A DNA stretch of 64,000 nucleotides from Pseudoalteromonas luteoviolacea. Lineage in GTDB: Bacteria; Pseudomonadota; Gammaproteobacteria; Enterobacterales; Alteromonadaceae. The notes under the pieces are model-generated. The model did not search any database. It was not told where the DNA came from and saw nothing but the letters and a program-made list of their open reading frames with translations. The DNA lies in assembly GCF_001696455.1 (NCBI RefSeq), contig NZ_MAUJ01000016.1, positions 1-64,000 of the forward strand, given 5' to 3'. A program made the position numbers and the translations under genes. Shown piece after piece: positions 42,980 to 51,571 of the stretch (positions are counted from its first letter, which is position 1; every line of letters starts with the position of its first letter).

Positions 42980-43768
42980 ATGATTAAAAGGATCTCGAAG
43001 GAAATGAATTTATTTGATCTAGATAACCGAGCCGTCATCGTGACAGGTGGAAACAGAGGCATCGGTTTTGCCTTGGCAAAAGGCCTTCATCAGTATGGTG
43101 CGAAAGTTATCATCGCGGCAAGAGACCACGCTCGGAGCCAACGAGCCTGTGATGCCATCTCCCCAGACAGTGATCGTGTACTTGCGGTTAAGTGTGATGT
43201 GACCTGCACAAAAAGTGTCTCAGTTGCATTTGAGCAGGCACAGGAATGGGCTGGTGGCTTGTATGGTTGCATTGCTAATGCCGGGGTTCGCGGTGCAGGG
43301 TGTGCGCTGGATGAGGTGAATGCAACGGCTTGGCGCGCCGCATTCAATACCAATTTAGAAGGCACAATGAACACCTTTCAAGCAGCGATTAAACCACTTA
43401 AAGCACAAGGAGAGGGGCGTCTTGTTGCCGTTTCCAGTCTTGCCGCACTGCATGGCAATGCGCTTTTCACCGATTACAGCAGCGCAAAAGCTGGTATTGA
43501 AGGTCTTTGTCGGGCATTGGCCATTGAGTTGGCACCACATAAGATCAACGTAAATTGCATAATGCCTGGCTGGGTCGACACCGAGATGAATACTGATATT
43601 AAGCAAGATAGGCGGCAGTTTGAGTCAATAAAAAGGTTAAGAGTGCCTTTAAAGCGTTGGGCGTCAGCCGAAGAAATGGTCGGAGCGGTTGTGTATTTGA
43701 TGTCAGGTGCAGGAAGTTATCACACGGGTGATACGCTACGTATAGATGGTGGCTATCATATCGGTTGA
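42980..43768 (+). CDS. FabG-like short-chain dehydrogenase
   Basis: A 262-residue SDR oxidoreductase of the FabG type: TGGNRGIG cofactor loop, ANAG (ANAGVRGAG), catalytic SSLAA Ser, Y-SSAK (DYSSAKAGIEGL) and the C-terminal DGGYH end. It uses NAD(P)H on an unknown hydroxyl/keto substrate. The exact start is unclear: an ATG at 43004 gives a normal N-terminus, but AAGGA is only two bases before it. It lies 222 bases before the carrier protein gene on the same strand, so it may feed that pathway but is not tightly coupled. Confidence 0.83.
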   Translation: MIKRISKEMNLFDLDNRAVIVTGGNRGIGFALAKGLHQYGAKVIIAARDHARSQRACDAISPDSDRVLAVKCDVTCTKSVSVAFEQAQEWAGGLYGCIANAGVRGAGCALDEVNATAWRAAFNTNLEGTMNTFQAAIKPLKAQGEGRLVAVSSLAALHGNALFTDYSSAKAGIEGLCRALAIELAPHKINVNCIMPGWVDTEMNTDIKQDRRQFESIKRLRVPLKRWASAEEMVGAVVYLMSGAGSYHTGDTLRIDGGYHIG

Positions 43769-43935
43769 CCCGGATAAGCCATCTTTACTCATAAAATTAC
43801 CTAATTTTTTTATTGTTATTTTTGCAGTTTTTGTTGGCTTGTATTTCATAAGTTCCCGTTTTGACGAGTAATAAACTTACTTAAGTTCCACTATTGTAAA
43901 TAATGTGTTCTACATGTGATATTTTTGATTGAAAA

Positions 43936-43963
43936 TTGTGCAGCAGTCGTTTAAGTCTATTAA
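43936..43963 (+). promoter_or_regulatory. possible promoter of the carrier protein operon
   Basis: TTGTGC (43936-43941), a 16-base spacer and TATTAA (43958-43963), in a very AT-rich 220-base gap. The predicted start near 43970 gives a leader of about 20 bases. Matches are modest. Confidence 0.35.
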
Positions 43964-43990
43964 ATAGTCTACCCAAAATAGAAAAAAACA

Positions 43991-44260
43991 ATGGAAGCGC
44001 AAAAAGTAAACTACTTGTCTGAAATTAATGAGTTACTGTGCACTGTGAAAAATGATCCTAGCCTAGCGGGGCAGGTAACAGAGCAAAGTAACTTTATAGA
44101 AGACTTTGGCATTGATTCACTCGATATCGTTGACTTTATGCTGGAACTAGAAAGTCAATTTGATATTGAGGTCGATTTTGATGCGTTTGACTTTGATAAT
44201 CTCACTTCGGCTAAGCGTTTGGTCGAATATATTCGCTCTCATAGTGTGACAGAGGCGTAA
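43991..44260 (+). CDS. acyl/peptidyl carrier protein
   Basis: An 89-residue stand-alone carrier protein. The phosphopantetheine site is in FGIDSLDIVDFML (S43), with acidic helix II and a FDFDNLTSAKRLVEYI helix IV. It is not the housekeeping AcpP, which sits in the fab cluster, so it is a dedicated carrier for this operon. It is followed after 3 bases by an ATP-grasp ligase, the arrangement seen for carrier proteins loaded with an amino acid, as for BtrI/BtrJ in butirosin synthesis. Confidence 0.9.
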   Translation: MEAQKVNYLSEINELLCTVKNDPSLAGQVTEQSNFIEDFGIDSLDIVDFMLELESQFDIEVDFDAFDFDNLTSAKRLVEYIRSHSVTEA

Positions 44261-44263
44261 ATT

Positions 44264-45565
44264 GTGCAGGGTCATGTGTATTGGGCGCATTTAGATCCAG
44301 AAGCAAGCTGGAACTGTGCAAACAATTTATCTCTGCCTTCGCCTATGGGTGCCAAAAGCGCATTGCATTTAGCCTTGCTGGACGAAATGTTTGTGCCGGC
44401 AAGGAGCGAAGATATTGCGTTGACCATGACACCCAAATGCCAAGCATTGCACGAATACCATATAAGTTTGGGTGGGCACTATCGCATCCAATCGGTGTTT
44501 GACAGTGCTGAAGCATGGCTGGCAGAAAACACACCATCTTGGCCTAATGTATTCTCATTAATCGCTCAGTCTAGTGAGTCATACTGCCATTTTTCAAAAG
44601 TGAATGTGCTCTTATCTTCGCACTTCCAGACGCCATATGCATATTTATCCAATGCACCTACTGCTAGTGAGCAGACATTGCCTGATCTGAAGGCCGTTCA
44701 ATTTGCCAACAGCAAGTCGACGATAACCCAGCTATGCCAACATATGGAGATCCCCTGTGCAGGCATTGTAATTGATCAAGACAAAGATCTGCATAAATTG
44801 CATGAGCTGGATTATCCGTATGTTTTAAAAGAAGCATTTGGTGTATCGGGCAAAGGTGCATATTTGGTTAAAGAATCACGTATCACTGAGCGGTTGCAGC
44901 GCCACTTTCACAAGCAAATTGACAGTGGTAAGCATGGGGGGCTGATTGCCCAACCATGGTTAGATATTGAAATAGACTTTTCCAGTCAGTGGTGCATTGA
45001 TGGGGATGGCGAAATTCGATTTCTTGGCTTGTGCCAAGTTGTTAATAGCGGTTTTAGATTTGCCGGAATTGACCTCAGTTGCAGTGCATTGATGCACACC
45101 ATCGAGCGGTCTCACTATTTCGAGCATGTGCGATTACTTCTGTCTGCGCTATTTAAGCATGGCTACTTTGGGCCTGTTTGTGTTGACTCAGCAATACTTA
45201 AAGATGGCACTGTTTATCCAGTTATTGAAGTCAATGCTCGTGAATCTATGGGCAGTATCGCGATGCGATGGCAACAAAAGCTATCACTGAATGGGCCTAT
45301 TCGACTGCGTCAGTACGATGTGCAATATCAGTCAGCAATACAGCTAGAAGATATACTGAGTAAGCTGTCCAAGCAGGGCACACTATTTGAAGAGGGCGCT
45401 GCAGACGGGGTTGTGCCTTTGACCACTGCGAGCCTGTTATTGCCAACAGACTCAAATTTAGCGAAAGGACGTTGGGTGCAACTTGAATGCGGCGCTCAAA
45501 GTAGTGAGTATTATCGCGAGGCGTTGAGTTTATGTTTATCTGAAGTCGGAGCTTCTTTGCTATGA
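44264..45565 (+). CDS. ATP-grasp ligase, likely loading the carrier protein
   Basis: A 433-residue ATP-grasp enzyme. The first 160 residues form a pre-ATP-grasp domain; the ATP loop is YPYVLKEAFGVSGKGAYLVK (about residues 186-205), a hinge segment is LIAQPWLDIEIDFS, and metal ligands are in the late EVNARESMGSIAMRW. ATP-grasp ligases activate a carboxylate as acyl phosphate and join it to an amine or thiol. Next to a carrier protein, thioester loading (as BtrJ) is the best guess; peptide ligation is the alternative. The start is GTG; the stop overlaps the next start by 4 bases. Confidence 0.75.
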   Translation: MQGHVYWAHLDPEASWNCANNLSLPSPMGAKSALHLALLDEMFVPARSEDIALTMTPKCQALHEYHISLGGHYRIQSVFDSAEAWLAENTPSWPNVFSLIAQSSESYCHFSKVNVLLSSHFQTPYAYLSNAPTASEQTLPDLKAVQFANSKSTITQLCQHMEIPCAGIVIDQDKDLHKLHELDYPYVLKEAFGVSGKGAYLVKESRITERLQRHFHKQIDSGKHGGLIAQPWLDIEIDFSSQWCIDGDGEIRFLGLCQVVNSGFRFAGIDLSCSALMHTIERSHYFEHVRLLLSALFKHGYFGPVCVDSAILKDGTVYPVIEVNARESMGSIAMRWQQKLSLNGPIRLRQYDVQYQSAIQLEDILSKLSKQGTLFEEGAADGVVPLTTASLLLPTDSNLAKGRWVQLECGAQSSEYYREALSLCLSEVGASLL

Positions 45566-46653
45566 GCAGCTGGCGTGGAGAAAACATACTCATCTTAACG
45601 GCATCGAGTGGGCTGGGATCTTTTGCCCCAGCGGTCAGGCTAAGAGCTTACTTACGCTCTGAGGGAGCGGCAACGCATTTGTACTGTCTAGAGCAGTTAT
45701 TTGATGAGTGTGCATTGAGTAAGCATCAGCAAACGCGTAGTCATTGCCGAGCAAACTTTCGAAAAGCATTGTTACTACAAAAAGTTGTGGAGCAAGGGGG
45801 GATCGACCTAAAAAGCATTATCGACCCTGATAAGTTCGACACGATGATGCACATATGGCAGCAAGAGAAATTTACGCGCTGTATTGTATTTAGTGGGTTT
45901 TGGCTTTCTATGCTGGCTGTAATGGGGGCGGGATATTCTCCGGTAACAACAATCGATGCGATCCATATGGATGCGGTGCCTTCCAGTTCTTGGCTGCATG
46001 CTAACACGCATAGTCAGGCAGTGCGGGCATCGGTCAGGGATATCTATTTATATCAAAAAGACAGCAGCCGTGTTTTCACATTGTATCCTGTTGAGCAACC
46101 CCTCGATTGGCAATCACGAACAGCAAGGGTGCTTTGTCATGGCGGCGGCTGGCAAATGGGGGGGTTATCGACTTTGAACACATTGCTTAATCGTGAGGCT
46201 ATCTATAGCGACATGATTTTACCCGCAGATACAACGCTTGTTTCATCACTATATCAACGCATACTCACAACCGATCCCAATTATTGTCCGTGGGAAAATC
46301 TCGACAAACTACCCGACCTGACGATTTTGCCAGAGGCAAATTCAAATGGCCCTCCATTGAACATCAACTTTGAGCAGTTAGCTCAAAGTGCGCCCGCCAT
46401 CATTACCAAACCGGGTGGGGCGAGTTTACTAGATAGTCTCAATTTTGCGACACCTTTGGTGCTGTTACCTGCGTATGGCGACTATGAAACACAAAACGCC
46501 AATACTTGGTTGTCGATGGGGTTTGCCGTGACTTTTGAACAGTGGCAAGACAGCGGGTATTCGTTTGCTTTGTTGCAAGAGTTACACCACAACTTACAGA
46601 ACCATTCTGGAGTTTCACCGATTTTTGGAGCGTCCAATGAGACCTGCAACTGA
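45562..46653 (+). CDS. GT-B fold glycosyltransferase
   Basis: A 363-residue glycosyltransferase-like protein with two Rossmann halves. The N-terminal ILILTASSGLGSFAPAVRLRAYL is the MurG/GT28-like loop; the C-terminal ITKPGGASLLDSLNFATPLVLLPAYGDYETQNA resembles the nucleotide-sugar site of GT1/GT28 enzymes. No signal or membrane helix, so it acts in the cytoplasm, with an NDP-sugar donor that cannot be named. Its stop lies 17 bases inside the following radical SAM gene, implying coupled translation. Confidence 0.72.
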   Translation: MSSWRGENILILTASSGLGSFAPAVRLRAYLRSEGAATHLYCLEQLFDECALSKHQQTRSHCRANFRKALLLQKVVEQGGIDLKSIIDPDKFDTMMHIWQQEKFTRCIVFSGFWLSMLAVMGAGYSPVTTIDAIHMDAVPSSSWLHANTHSQAVRASVRDIYLYQKDSSRVFTLYPVEQPLDWQSRTARVLCHGGGWQMGGLSTLNTLLNREAIYSDMILPADTTLVSSLYQRILTTDPNYCPWENLDKLPDLTILPEANSNGPPLNINFEQLAQSAPAIITKPGGASLLDSLNFATPLVLLPAYGDYETQNANTWLSMGFAVTFEQWQDSGYSFALLQELHHNLQNHSGVSPIFGASNETCN

Positions 46654-47809
46654 GCAAAAAATCACCCGTGAAGAGTTTGCCAGACTCAAGCTGCGGGCTA
46701 AGAATATTTCACGTTTAAAGCGACAAAATGACAGCGGTGTTTTTGGTGCGCAAGAAGTCCCTGATCAAGTCGGCATTAAAATGAATAACACCTGCAACTT
46801 ACGTTGCGCACATTGTTTCGAATGGAATGATGACGGCTACCATCACCATATGGAAAAGCAGCAAGTTCGTGATGAAGTTGATATCGGCTTGATTGAGAAA
46901 TTGTTGAAACAAACTGAGTCGAGTCAAAGTGCATTTTATCTTTGGGGTGGTGAGCCGCTCATGTATACCAAAATGGTCGAGCTTGCTGAGTTGTTCACGC
47001 AGCATCCGAGGTGGCTAACTATTTGTACGAATGGCATGTTAATTAAAAAGCATCTGCCGCATCTACTGAAAATGTCAAAACATTTGGCCATGTTAGTGAG
47101 TCTAGATGGTCTCGAGGCTGAGAACGATGCGATCCGAGGAAAAGGTGTATTTGAGAAGGTCGTAAGAGGGATCACCACCTTGTTACAACTACGAAAAAAC
47201 GGCCAGTACCATGGCAAGGTATCTATTTGTCTGACTTTGCATGATGCCATTGTTGGTAAGCTAGCAGACTTTATCGAGTATTTCTCTGACTTAGGGATAG
47301 ACAGTATCTACATTGTATTTCCCTGGTATATGCCAGAACAAGTGGCGGAACAGATGGATACTTGGGTGCAAACGCACTTGCCATACAGAGCCAAATACAT
47401 ACATGACTTCAGTAAAGCCAGCTGGCACGGCTATACCCACAAAATTGCGCCAAAAAATATCCCTGCTTTGAAGCGCGAGCTCGGTGAAATAACTGAGCAA
47501 ACTTGGCCTTGTCGAGTGCGTTTTCATCCCGATCTCAGCATGGAAGAAGTGGAGCCATTTGTCTTGGGAGGAACGATACCAGCTGAAGGGAAACGCAACT
47601 GCGCTGCAATTACGCATCGTATCGATGTATTGCCTGGTGGCACAGTCTCTAGTTGTAAGTTTTTCCCTGAATTAGAGGTGGGTAATCTTCAAGCGTTGCC
47701 ACTTAAAGATATTTGGCAAGGGCGCGCGTTTAATGCATTTAGAGAAAAGGTACAGTGTGGCCTGATGCCTGTTTGTTCTAAATGTACTCTGTTGTATAGC
47801 ACTGGGTGA
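46637..47809 (+). CDS. radical SAM protein with SPASM-type C-terminus (1)
   Basis: A 390-residue radical SAM enzyme. The [4Fe-4S]-SAM cluster site is C53-x3-C57-x2-C60 (NTCNLRCAHC), with WGGEP after it. C-terminal cysteines in NCAAITHRI...GGTVSSC and CGLMPVCSKC fit one or two auxiliary Fe-S clusters. A 50-residue helical arm precedes the barrel. Such enzymes oxidise alcohols, form C-C or thioether bonds or epimerise. No precursor peptide gene is nearby, so a small molecule or carrier-bound substrate is likelier than a RiPP. GGAG sets this start. Confidence 0.82.
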   Translation: MRPATEQKITREEFARLKLRAKNISRLKRQNDSGVFGAQEVPDQVGIKMNNTCNLRCAHCFEWNDDGYHHHMEKQQVRDEVDIGLIEKLLKQTESSQSAFYLWGGEPLMYTKMVELAELFTQHPRWLTICTNGMLIKKHLPHLLKMSKHLAMLVSLDGLEAENDAIRGKGVFEKVVRGITTLLQLRKNGQYHGKVSICLTLHDAIVGKLADFIEYFSDLGIDSIYIVFPWYMPEQVAEQMDTWVQTHLPYRAKYIHDFSKASWHGYTHKIAPKNIPALKRELGEITEQTWPCRVRFHPDLSMEEVEPFVLGGTIPAEGKRNCAAITHRIDVLPGGTVSSCKFFPELEVGNLQALPLKDIWQGRAFNAFREKVQCGLMPVCSKCTLLYSTG

Positions 47810-47813
47810 AAAC

Positions 47814-48896
47814 ATGACGAACATACTACAAAATCAACTGCCCCTTTGGGTGACATTGCAGCTCACTGACGCATGCAACTTGCGTTGCAAAATGTGCTAC
47901 GAGTGGGGAGAGAATGGCGCTTATCATGGAAAAAAGCTCGATAGGCTAGAAAAAGACGTCGTGTTTAGAGTGATCGATGAATGCTTACCGGTAAAGCCGT
48001 ATTTCGCGCTATTTGGCGGTGAGCCTATGATGTATCCGTGGTTTGATGAGGTGGTTCATCGCATTCGCAAAGGCGGCGCGCGCGTGGATATTCCCACCAA
48101 TGGCATGTTTTTAAAACGAAAAGCGGAAAAGCTTCTGGAGTCTGCGCCCAATCGGATTTGGGTATCTCTGGATGGCCCCCAGCACATTAACGATGAGCAG
48201 CGTGGGGAAGGGGTTTATGAAACGGTTCAAGAAGGTGTTGAAACCCTTTTCGAGCTACGTGAAAGTCGAGGTTTAAAAGAGCCGAAGATTGGCTACACCT
48301 TCATCGTTACGCCGCTTACGCATCTTTATATCCAAGGTTTTTTTGAGCAATGCCTCGATTTAGATAAAGTGGATCATATCAGTATAGAGTTTCAAACTTT
48401 CGCTACTGAGGATGAGCACGAACAGCATCGTCGTTTGTTCAAGCGCTTATTCGATGTCCCAGATACGGCTTGTGCTGAAGGGATGGTCGCGCCACTACAT
48501 CAATTTTCGATGATGGACTTTAAGGCGATTGAATCACAAATCGCTTGGGTAGAAAAGGAGTGCCAAAAGCGTGGCATTTACTTTGTCTGTTATCCCAAAA
48601 CTATATCAGCGAACAATTACCGCGCTTACTTCAATAAAGATTACCAAAACCTTGAGGACCGTCGAGACAAGTGTCATTTTCCGTGGATTTATATGGAAGT
48701 AGCAGCCAATGGTGATGTGACACCCTGCCATACGTTCTATGACTACGCTATCGGCAATGTGAATGAGCAATCAGTGCAAGAGATTTGGCGTGGCCATAGG
48801 ATGCAGCAATTACGTAGAGGATTGAGAGGGGAAGGCGGGTTGTTTCCTATCTGCGGCTCATGTGCGCGTTACTATGCCGACCCGAATAAACGCTAA
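47814..48896 (+). CDS. radical SAM protein with twitch/SPASM-type C-terminus (2)
   Basis: A 360-residue radical SAM enzyme starting 4 bases after the first. Cluster site C21-x3-C25-x2-C28 (DACNLRCKMC), FGGEP motif, and C-terminal cysteines in DKCHFPWIYMEVAANGDVTPC and PICGSC. The auxiliary pattern (C...G-x4-C...C-x2-C) is that of a single-cluster twitch or reduced SPASM domain, as in BtrN, the radical SAM dehydrogenase of the 2-deoxystreptamine pathway. It is too different from its neighbour to be a recent duplicate, so two separate radical steps are expected. Confidence 0.82.
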   Translation: MTNILQNQLPLWVTLQLTDACNLRCKMCYEWGENGAYHGKKLDRLEKDVVFRVIDECLPVKPYFALFGGEPMMYPWFDEVVHRIRKGGARVDIPTNGMFLKRKAEKLLESAPNRIWVSLDGPQHINDEQRGEGVYETVQEGVETLFELRESRGLKEPKIGYTFIVTPLTHLYIQGFFEQCLDLDKVDHISIEFQTFATEDEHEQHRRLFKRLFDVPDTACAEGMVAPLHQFSMMDFKAIESQIAWVEKECQKRGIYFVCYPKTISANNYRAYFNKDYQNLEDRRDKCHFPWIYMEVAANGDVTPCHTFYDYAIGNVNEQSVQEIWRGHRMQQLRRGLRGEGGLFPICGSCARYYADPNKR

Positions 48897-48905
48897 GGGA
48901 AAGCT

Positions 48906-49892
48906 GTGAATGTTATCGAAGTCGAAGGACTGAGCAAAACCTTTAAGTTCTACCGCAAACCTCAAGGATTATCCGCATCATTCAAAAATTTATGGCAGCG
49001 GCAGGTGGAATTCAAAGAAGCGGTAAAAGATGTTTCATTTAATATCGAAAGAGGTCAAGTGGTTGCTTTTCTTGGAACTAATGGGGCGGGTAAAACAACG
49101 ACGATGAAAATGCTCTCAGGGATTTTGCACCCAACCACAGGGAAGGTGAAGGTGTTGGGTCATACCCCTAGCGATAGAGAGGATCAGTTTAAAAAGCGAT
49201 TTTCTATCTTGATGGGGCAAAAGCATCAGTTGTGGCCAGACTTACCAGCCATAGACAGTTTTGCCCTATGTCAGCGCATTTATGAAATTCCAACGCCACT
49301 TTTTCGCCAGCGCCTGAGTCGCTTGTCAGAAGTTTTAGGTGTTTCTCATTTGTTGGACATTCAAGTTCGTCGCCTGTCTTTGGGGGAGCGAATGAAAATG
49401 GAGCTGATTGCTGCTTTGTTGCATGGGCCTGAGTTATTGTTTTTAGACGAACCGACCATTGGCTTGGACTTTTTGTCACAGCGTGCTGTGATGCGATTCT
49501 TACAGCAGCTTGTAAAAGAAGATAATCTCACAATATTGCTTACCAGCCATAATATGGCAGACATATCGGCATTGTGTGAGCGGGTATTAGTTATTCAAAA
49601 TGGCCAACTCATTTTCGATGATTGCATTGCAAATTTACAAGATAGCTTGGGCGGATTGCGGCGGATCCATATTGAGAGTGAATCAGCACTACGGTCTGAG
49701 CTTCTCAGTCGGTATGGCAAAGTGATCAGTAATGAAGTTCATCGCGCCGAACTTGAAGTGAATGATGGGGTCGCAAATGAGGTTTTACAGCAACTGCTCA
49801 AAGACATCATGGTGAAAGATGTACGAATAACCGCGCCTCCGCTTGAAGACAGTTTGGAGCGCTTGTACCAGCGTCAAGGGCAAGTAGCGTGA
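48906..49892 (+). CDS. ABC-2 exporter ATP-binding subunit
   Basis: A 328-residue ATPase with Walker A GTNGAGKTT, signature LSLGERMKMEL and Walker B LLFLDEPTIGLD. The LSLGER signature and long C-terminal tail are typical of ATPases that work with the ABC2_membrane_6 (PF06182) permease pair, used for export of hydrophobic or cationic compounds. The start is GTG. It overlaps the first permease by 4 bases. Together with the two permeases it would export the cluster's product or an intermediate. Confidence 0.88.
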   Translation: MNVIEVEGLSKTFKFYRKPQGLSASFKNLWQRQVEFKEAVKDVSFNIERGQVVAFLGTNGAGKTTTMKMLSGILHPTTGKVKVLGHTPSDREDQFKKRFSILMGQKHQLWPDLPAIDSFALCQRIYEIPTPLFRQRLSRLSEVLGVSHLLDIQVRRLSLGERMKMELIAALLHGPELLFLDEPTIGLDFLSQRAVMRFLQQLVKEDNLTILLTSHNMADISALCERVLVIQNGQLIFDDCIANLQDSLGGLRRIHIESESALRSELLSRYGKVISNEVHRAELEVNDGVANEVLQQLLKDIMVKDVRITAPPLEDSLERLYQRQGQVA

Positions 49893-50689
49893 ATAAGTAC
49901 ATGTGGTTACTAGGTATGGGGTTGCAAAAAGCGCTAACTTATCGCGTTAATTATCTAGTCACTATTCTGGCAGCGGCGTTCCCTATCATTTTACAGTGGA
50001 TGTTGTGGCAATCAATTTATACGTATACTCAAGCAGACAAGTTATATGGCTTGTCTTATTCCGATATGCTCAGTTATGTCGTTCTGGCTGCATTGATGGC
50101 GCAAGCCCTGCGTACAGGGTTTGAGTATGACATGGCTGAAGATATTAAAAGCGGCGGTTTAAATCGTTTTATCGTACAGCCATTGTCGTATTTTGGTTAC
50201 CGGCTGAGTGTGTTTGTTGGCACTAATTTGGGCTACTTTGTTACGACGCTAATCGTGATGGCGGTTGCTTTATGGGTTGCTACGACATACTGGGCGCTAT
50301 CAATTGATGTGACTCATGTTGCCCTGTTCTTACTCTCAGCTGTCGGCGCTTTTTTTTTACAGTTTATGCTTTTTTATTTACTGAGCCTGACGGCATTTTG
50401 GCTCCATGAAGTATGGGCTTTGTTTGAGTCAGTTCGAGTAATCAGTCTAGTGCTGTCTGGAGGGGTGGTGCCGCTGAGTGTCTTTGGGACCTCGTTCGAA
50501 TATTACCTTAGCTTACTCCCATTTCAATACCTTATATATTTTCCATTACAGACGCTGATGGGTGTACTGAGTACTGAACAAGTGCTGTCAGGTTTAGTGT
50601 TGCAACTGTTTTGGACCCTCGGGTTATTCCTGTTGTCCACCGTGGTGTGGCGACGAGGCAGTCGCTCCTATCTCGCATTAGGGGGCTAG
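49889..50689 (+). CDS. ABC-2 permease subunit (PF06182-like) 1
   Basis: A 266-residue membrane protein with about six helices (near residues 18-38, 55-75, 105-130, 140-165, 180-200, 230-250). The KALTYRVNYLVTIL and SGGLNRFIVQPLSYFGYRL segments are typical of this permease family, in which two different subunits form the channel. It begins at a GTG that overlaps the ATPase stop. The exporter position within the operon fits product export. Confidence 0.82.
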   Translation: MNKYMWLLGMGLQKALTYRVNYLVTILAAAFPIILQWMLWQSIYTYTQADKLYGLSYSDMLSYVVLAALMAQALRTGFEYDMAEDIKSGGLNRFIVQPLSYFGYRLSVFVGTNLGYFVTTLIVMAVALWVATTYWALSIDVTHVALFLLSAVGAFFLQFMLFYLLSLTAFWLHEVWALFESVRVISLVLSGGVVPLSVFGTSFEYYLSLLPFQYLIYFPLQTLMGVLSTEQVLSGLVLQLFWTLGLFLLSTVVWRRGSRSYLALGG

Positions 50690-50691
50690 CT

Positions 50692-51495
50692 ATGTGGCAG
50701 CAGTTTCTGAAGCATTTAAAAATCTATGCGCTACTCATTAAACTCAACGCCATGCGCCAGTTGGAATATCGAGTCAATATTGTACTTGGGCTACTTGTTG
50801 AGATTGGATATCTAGGCGTTAAGTTGCTGTATGCCTATATCATTCATGATACTGGTGTGCACATTTCAGGGTTTGCACCTCAGAGCTTATATTTATTTAT
50901 CGGCACATTCATTTTGATGACCGTCTTTTTTGTGGCCATGTTGCAGTTCAATATCATGGCATTTGACAGGCAGATTATTGAAGGGGAGTTTGACCTCATA
51001 TTGACCAAACCGGTATCGGCTCAATTCTTAGCGACGCTAAAATATGTTGAGACTTGGATGGTCATACCGAATGTTATCGTTGGGCTTGGATTAGTGGGGT
51101 ATGGATGGTACGCATCTGGAATCGCATTTGATTTACTCCATGTCGGGTTATATTTGCTGTATGCAGTGCTTGGTGTTCTGACTATGTACTGTGTATTTAC
51201 ATTGCCACTGTTATTAGCATTCAAGTTACACAATATATCCGCGTTTCATAGCTTGATATGGGCTTTGTGGGACTTTAATAATTTACCTCATCGTATTTTT
51301 CCTTCACCTATACAAATCATAGGCACTGTGTTTTTCCCCATTTTTTTGATCACTAACTTTTCGCCTTTGGCAATTATGGGGCAGTTAAGCTTAGGAGAAA
51401 TGATTTGGGGTGCTTTGGCACCATTGTTTTTATTCTTATTGACCTGCTGGGGATGGCGACGCGCTATCTCAACGTATGAAAGTGGGGGAGGATAA
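50692..51495 (+). CDS. ABC-2 permease subunit (PF06182-like) 2
   Basis: A 267-residue partner of the preceding permease, also with about six helices. NAMRQLEYRVNIVLGLLVEIGYLGVKLLY and IIEGEFDLILTKPVSAQFLATLKYVE are the matching family segments. The start MWQQFLKHL lies two bases after the previous stop; a longer in-frame start would run inside that gene. Last gene of the compact operon; a 76-base gap follows. Confidence 0.82.
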   Translation: MWQQFLKHLKIYALLIKLNAMRQLEYRVNIVLGLLVEIGYLGVKLLYAYIIHDTGVHISGFAPQSLYLFIGTFILMTVFFVAMLQFNIMAFDRQIIEGEFDLILTKPVSAQFLATLKYVETWMVIPNVIVGLGLVGYGWYASGIAFDLLHVGLYLLYAVLGVLTMYCVFTLPLLLAFKLHNISAFHSLIWALWDFNNLPHRIFPSPIQIIGTVFFPIFLITNFSPLAIMGQLSLGEMIWGALAPLFLFLLTCWGWRRAISTYESGGG

Positions 51496-51571
51496 AGTGC
51501 CAAAAAGTATGTTTGTTTACATCGTTTAAAGTTCGGTTTTGGTATTGGCTAAAGGAGTGATAGGTACATAA

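Noticed and set aside
44264..45565. Carbamoyl-phosphate or biotin carboxylase-type ATP-grasp enzyme
   Set aside because: No biotin carboxylase or amidotransferase motifs; the short ATP-grasp core with a pre-ATP-grasp domain fits amino acid or peptide ligases better.
43991..51495. RiPP cluster with a precursor peptide
   Set aside because: Gaps in the operon are 2-17 bases or overlaps, and no short open frame with a leader-core look is seen in the flanking 43769-43990 gap.
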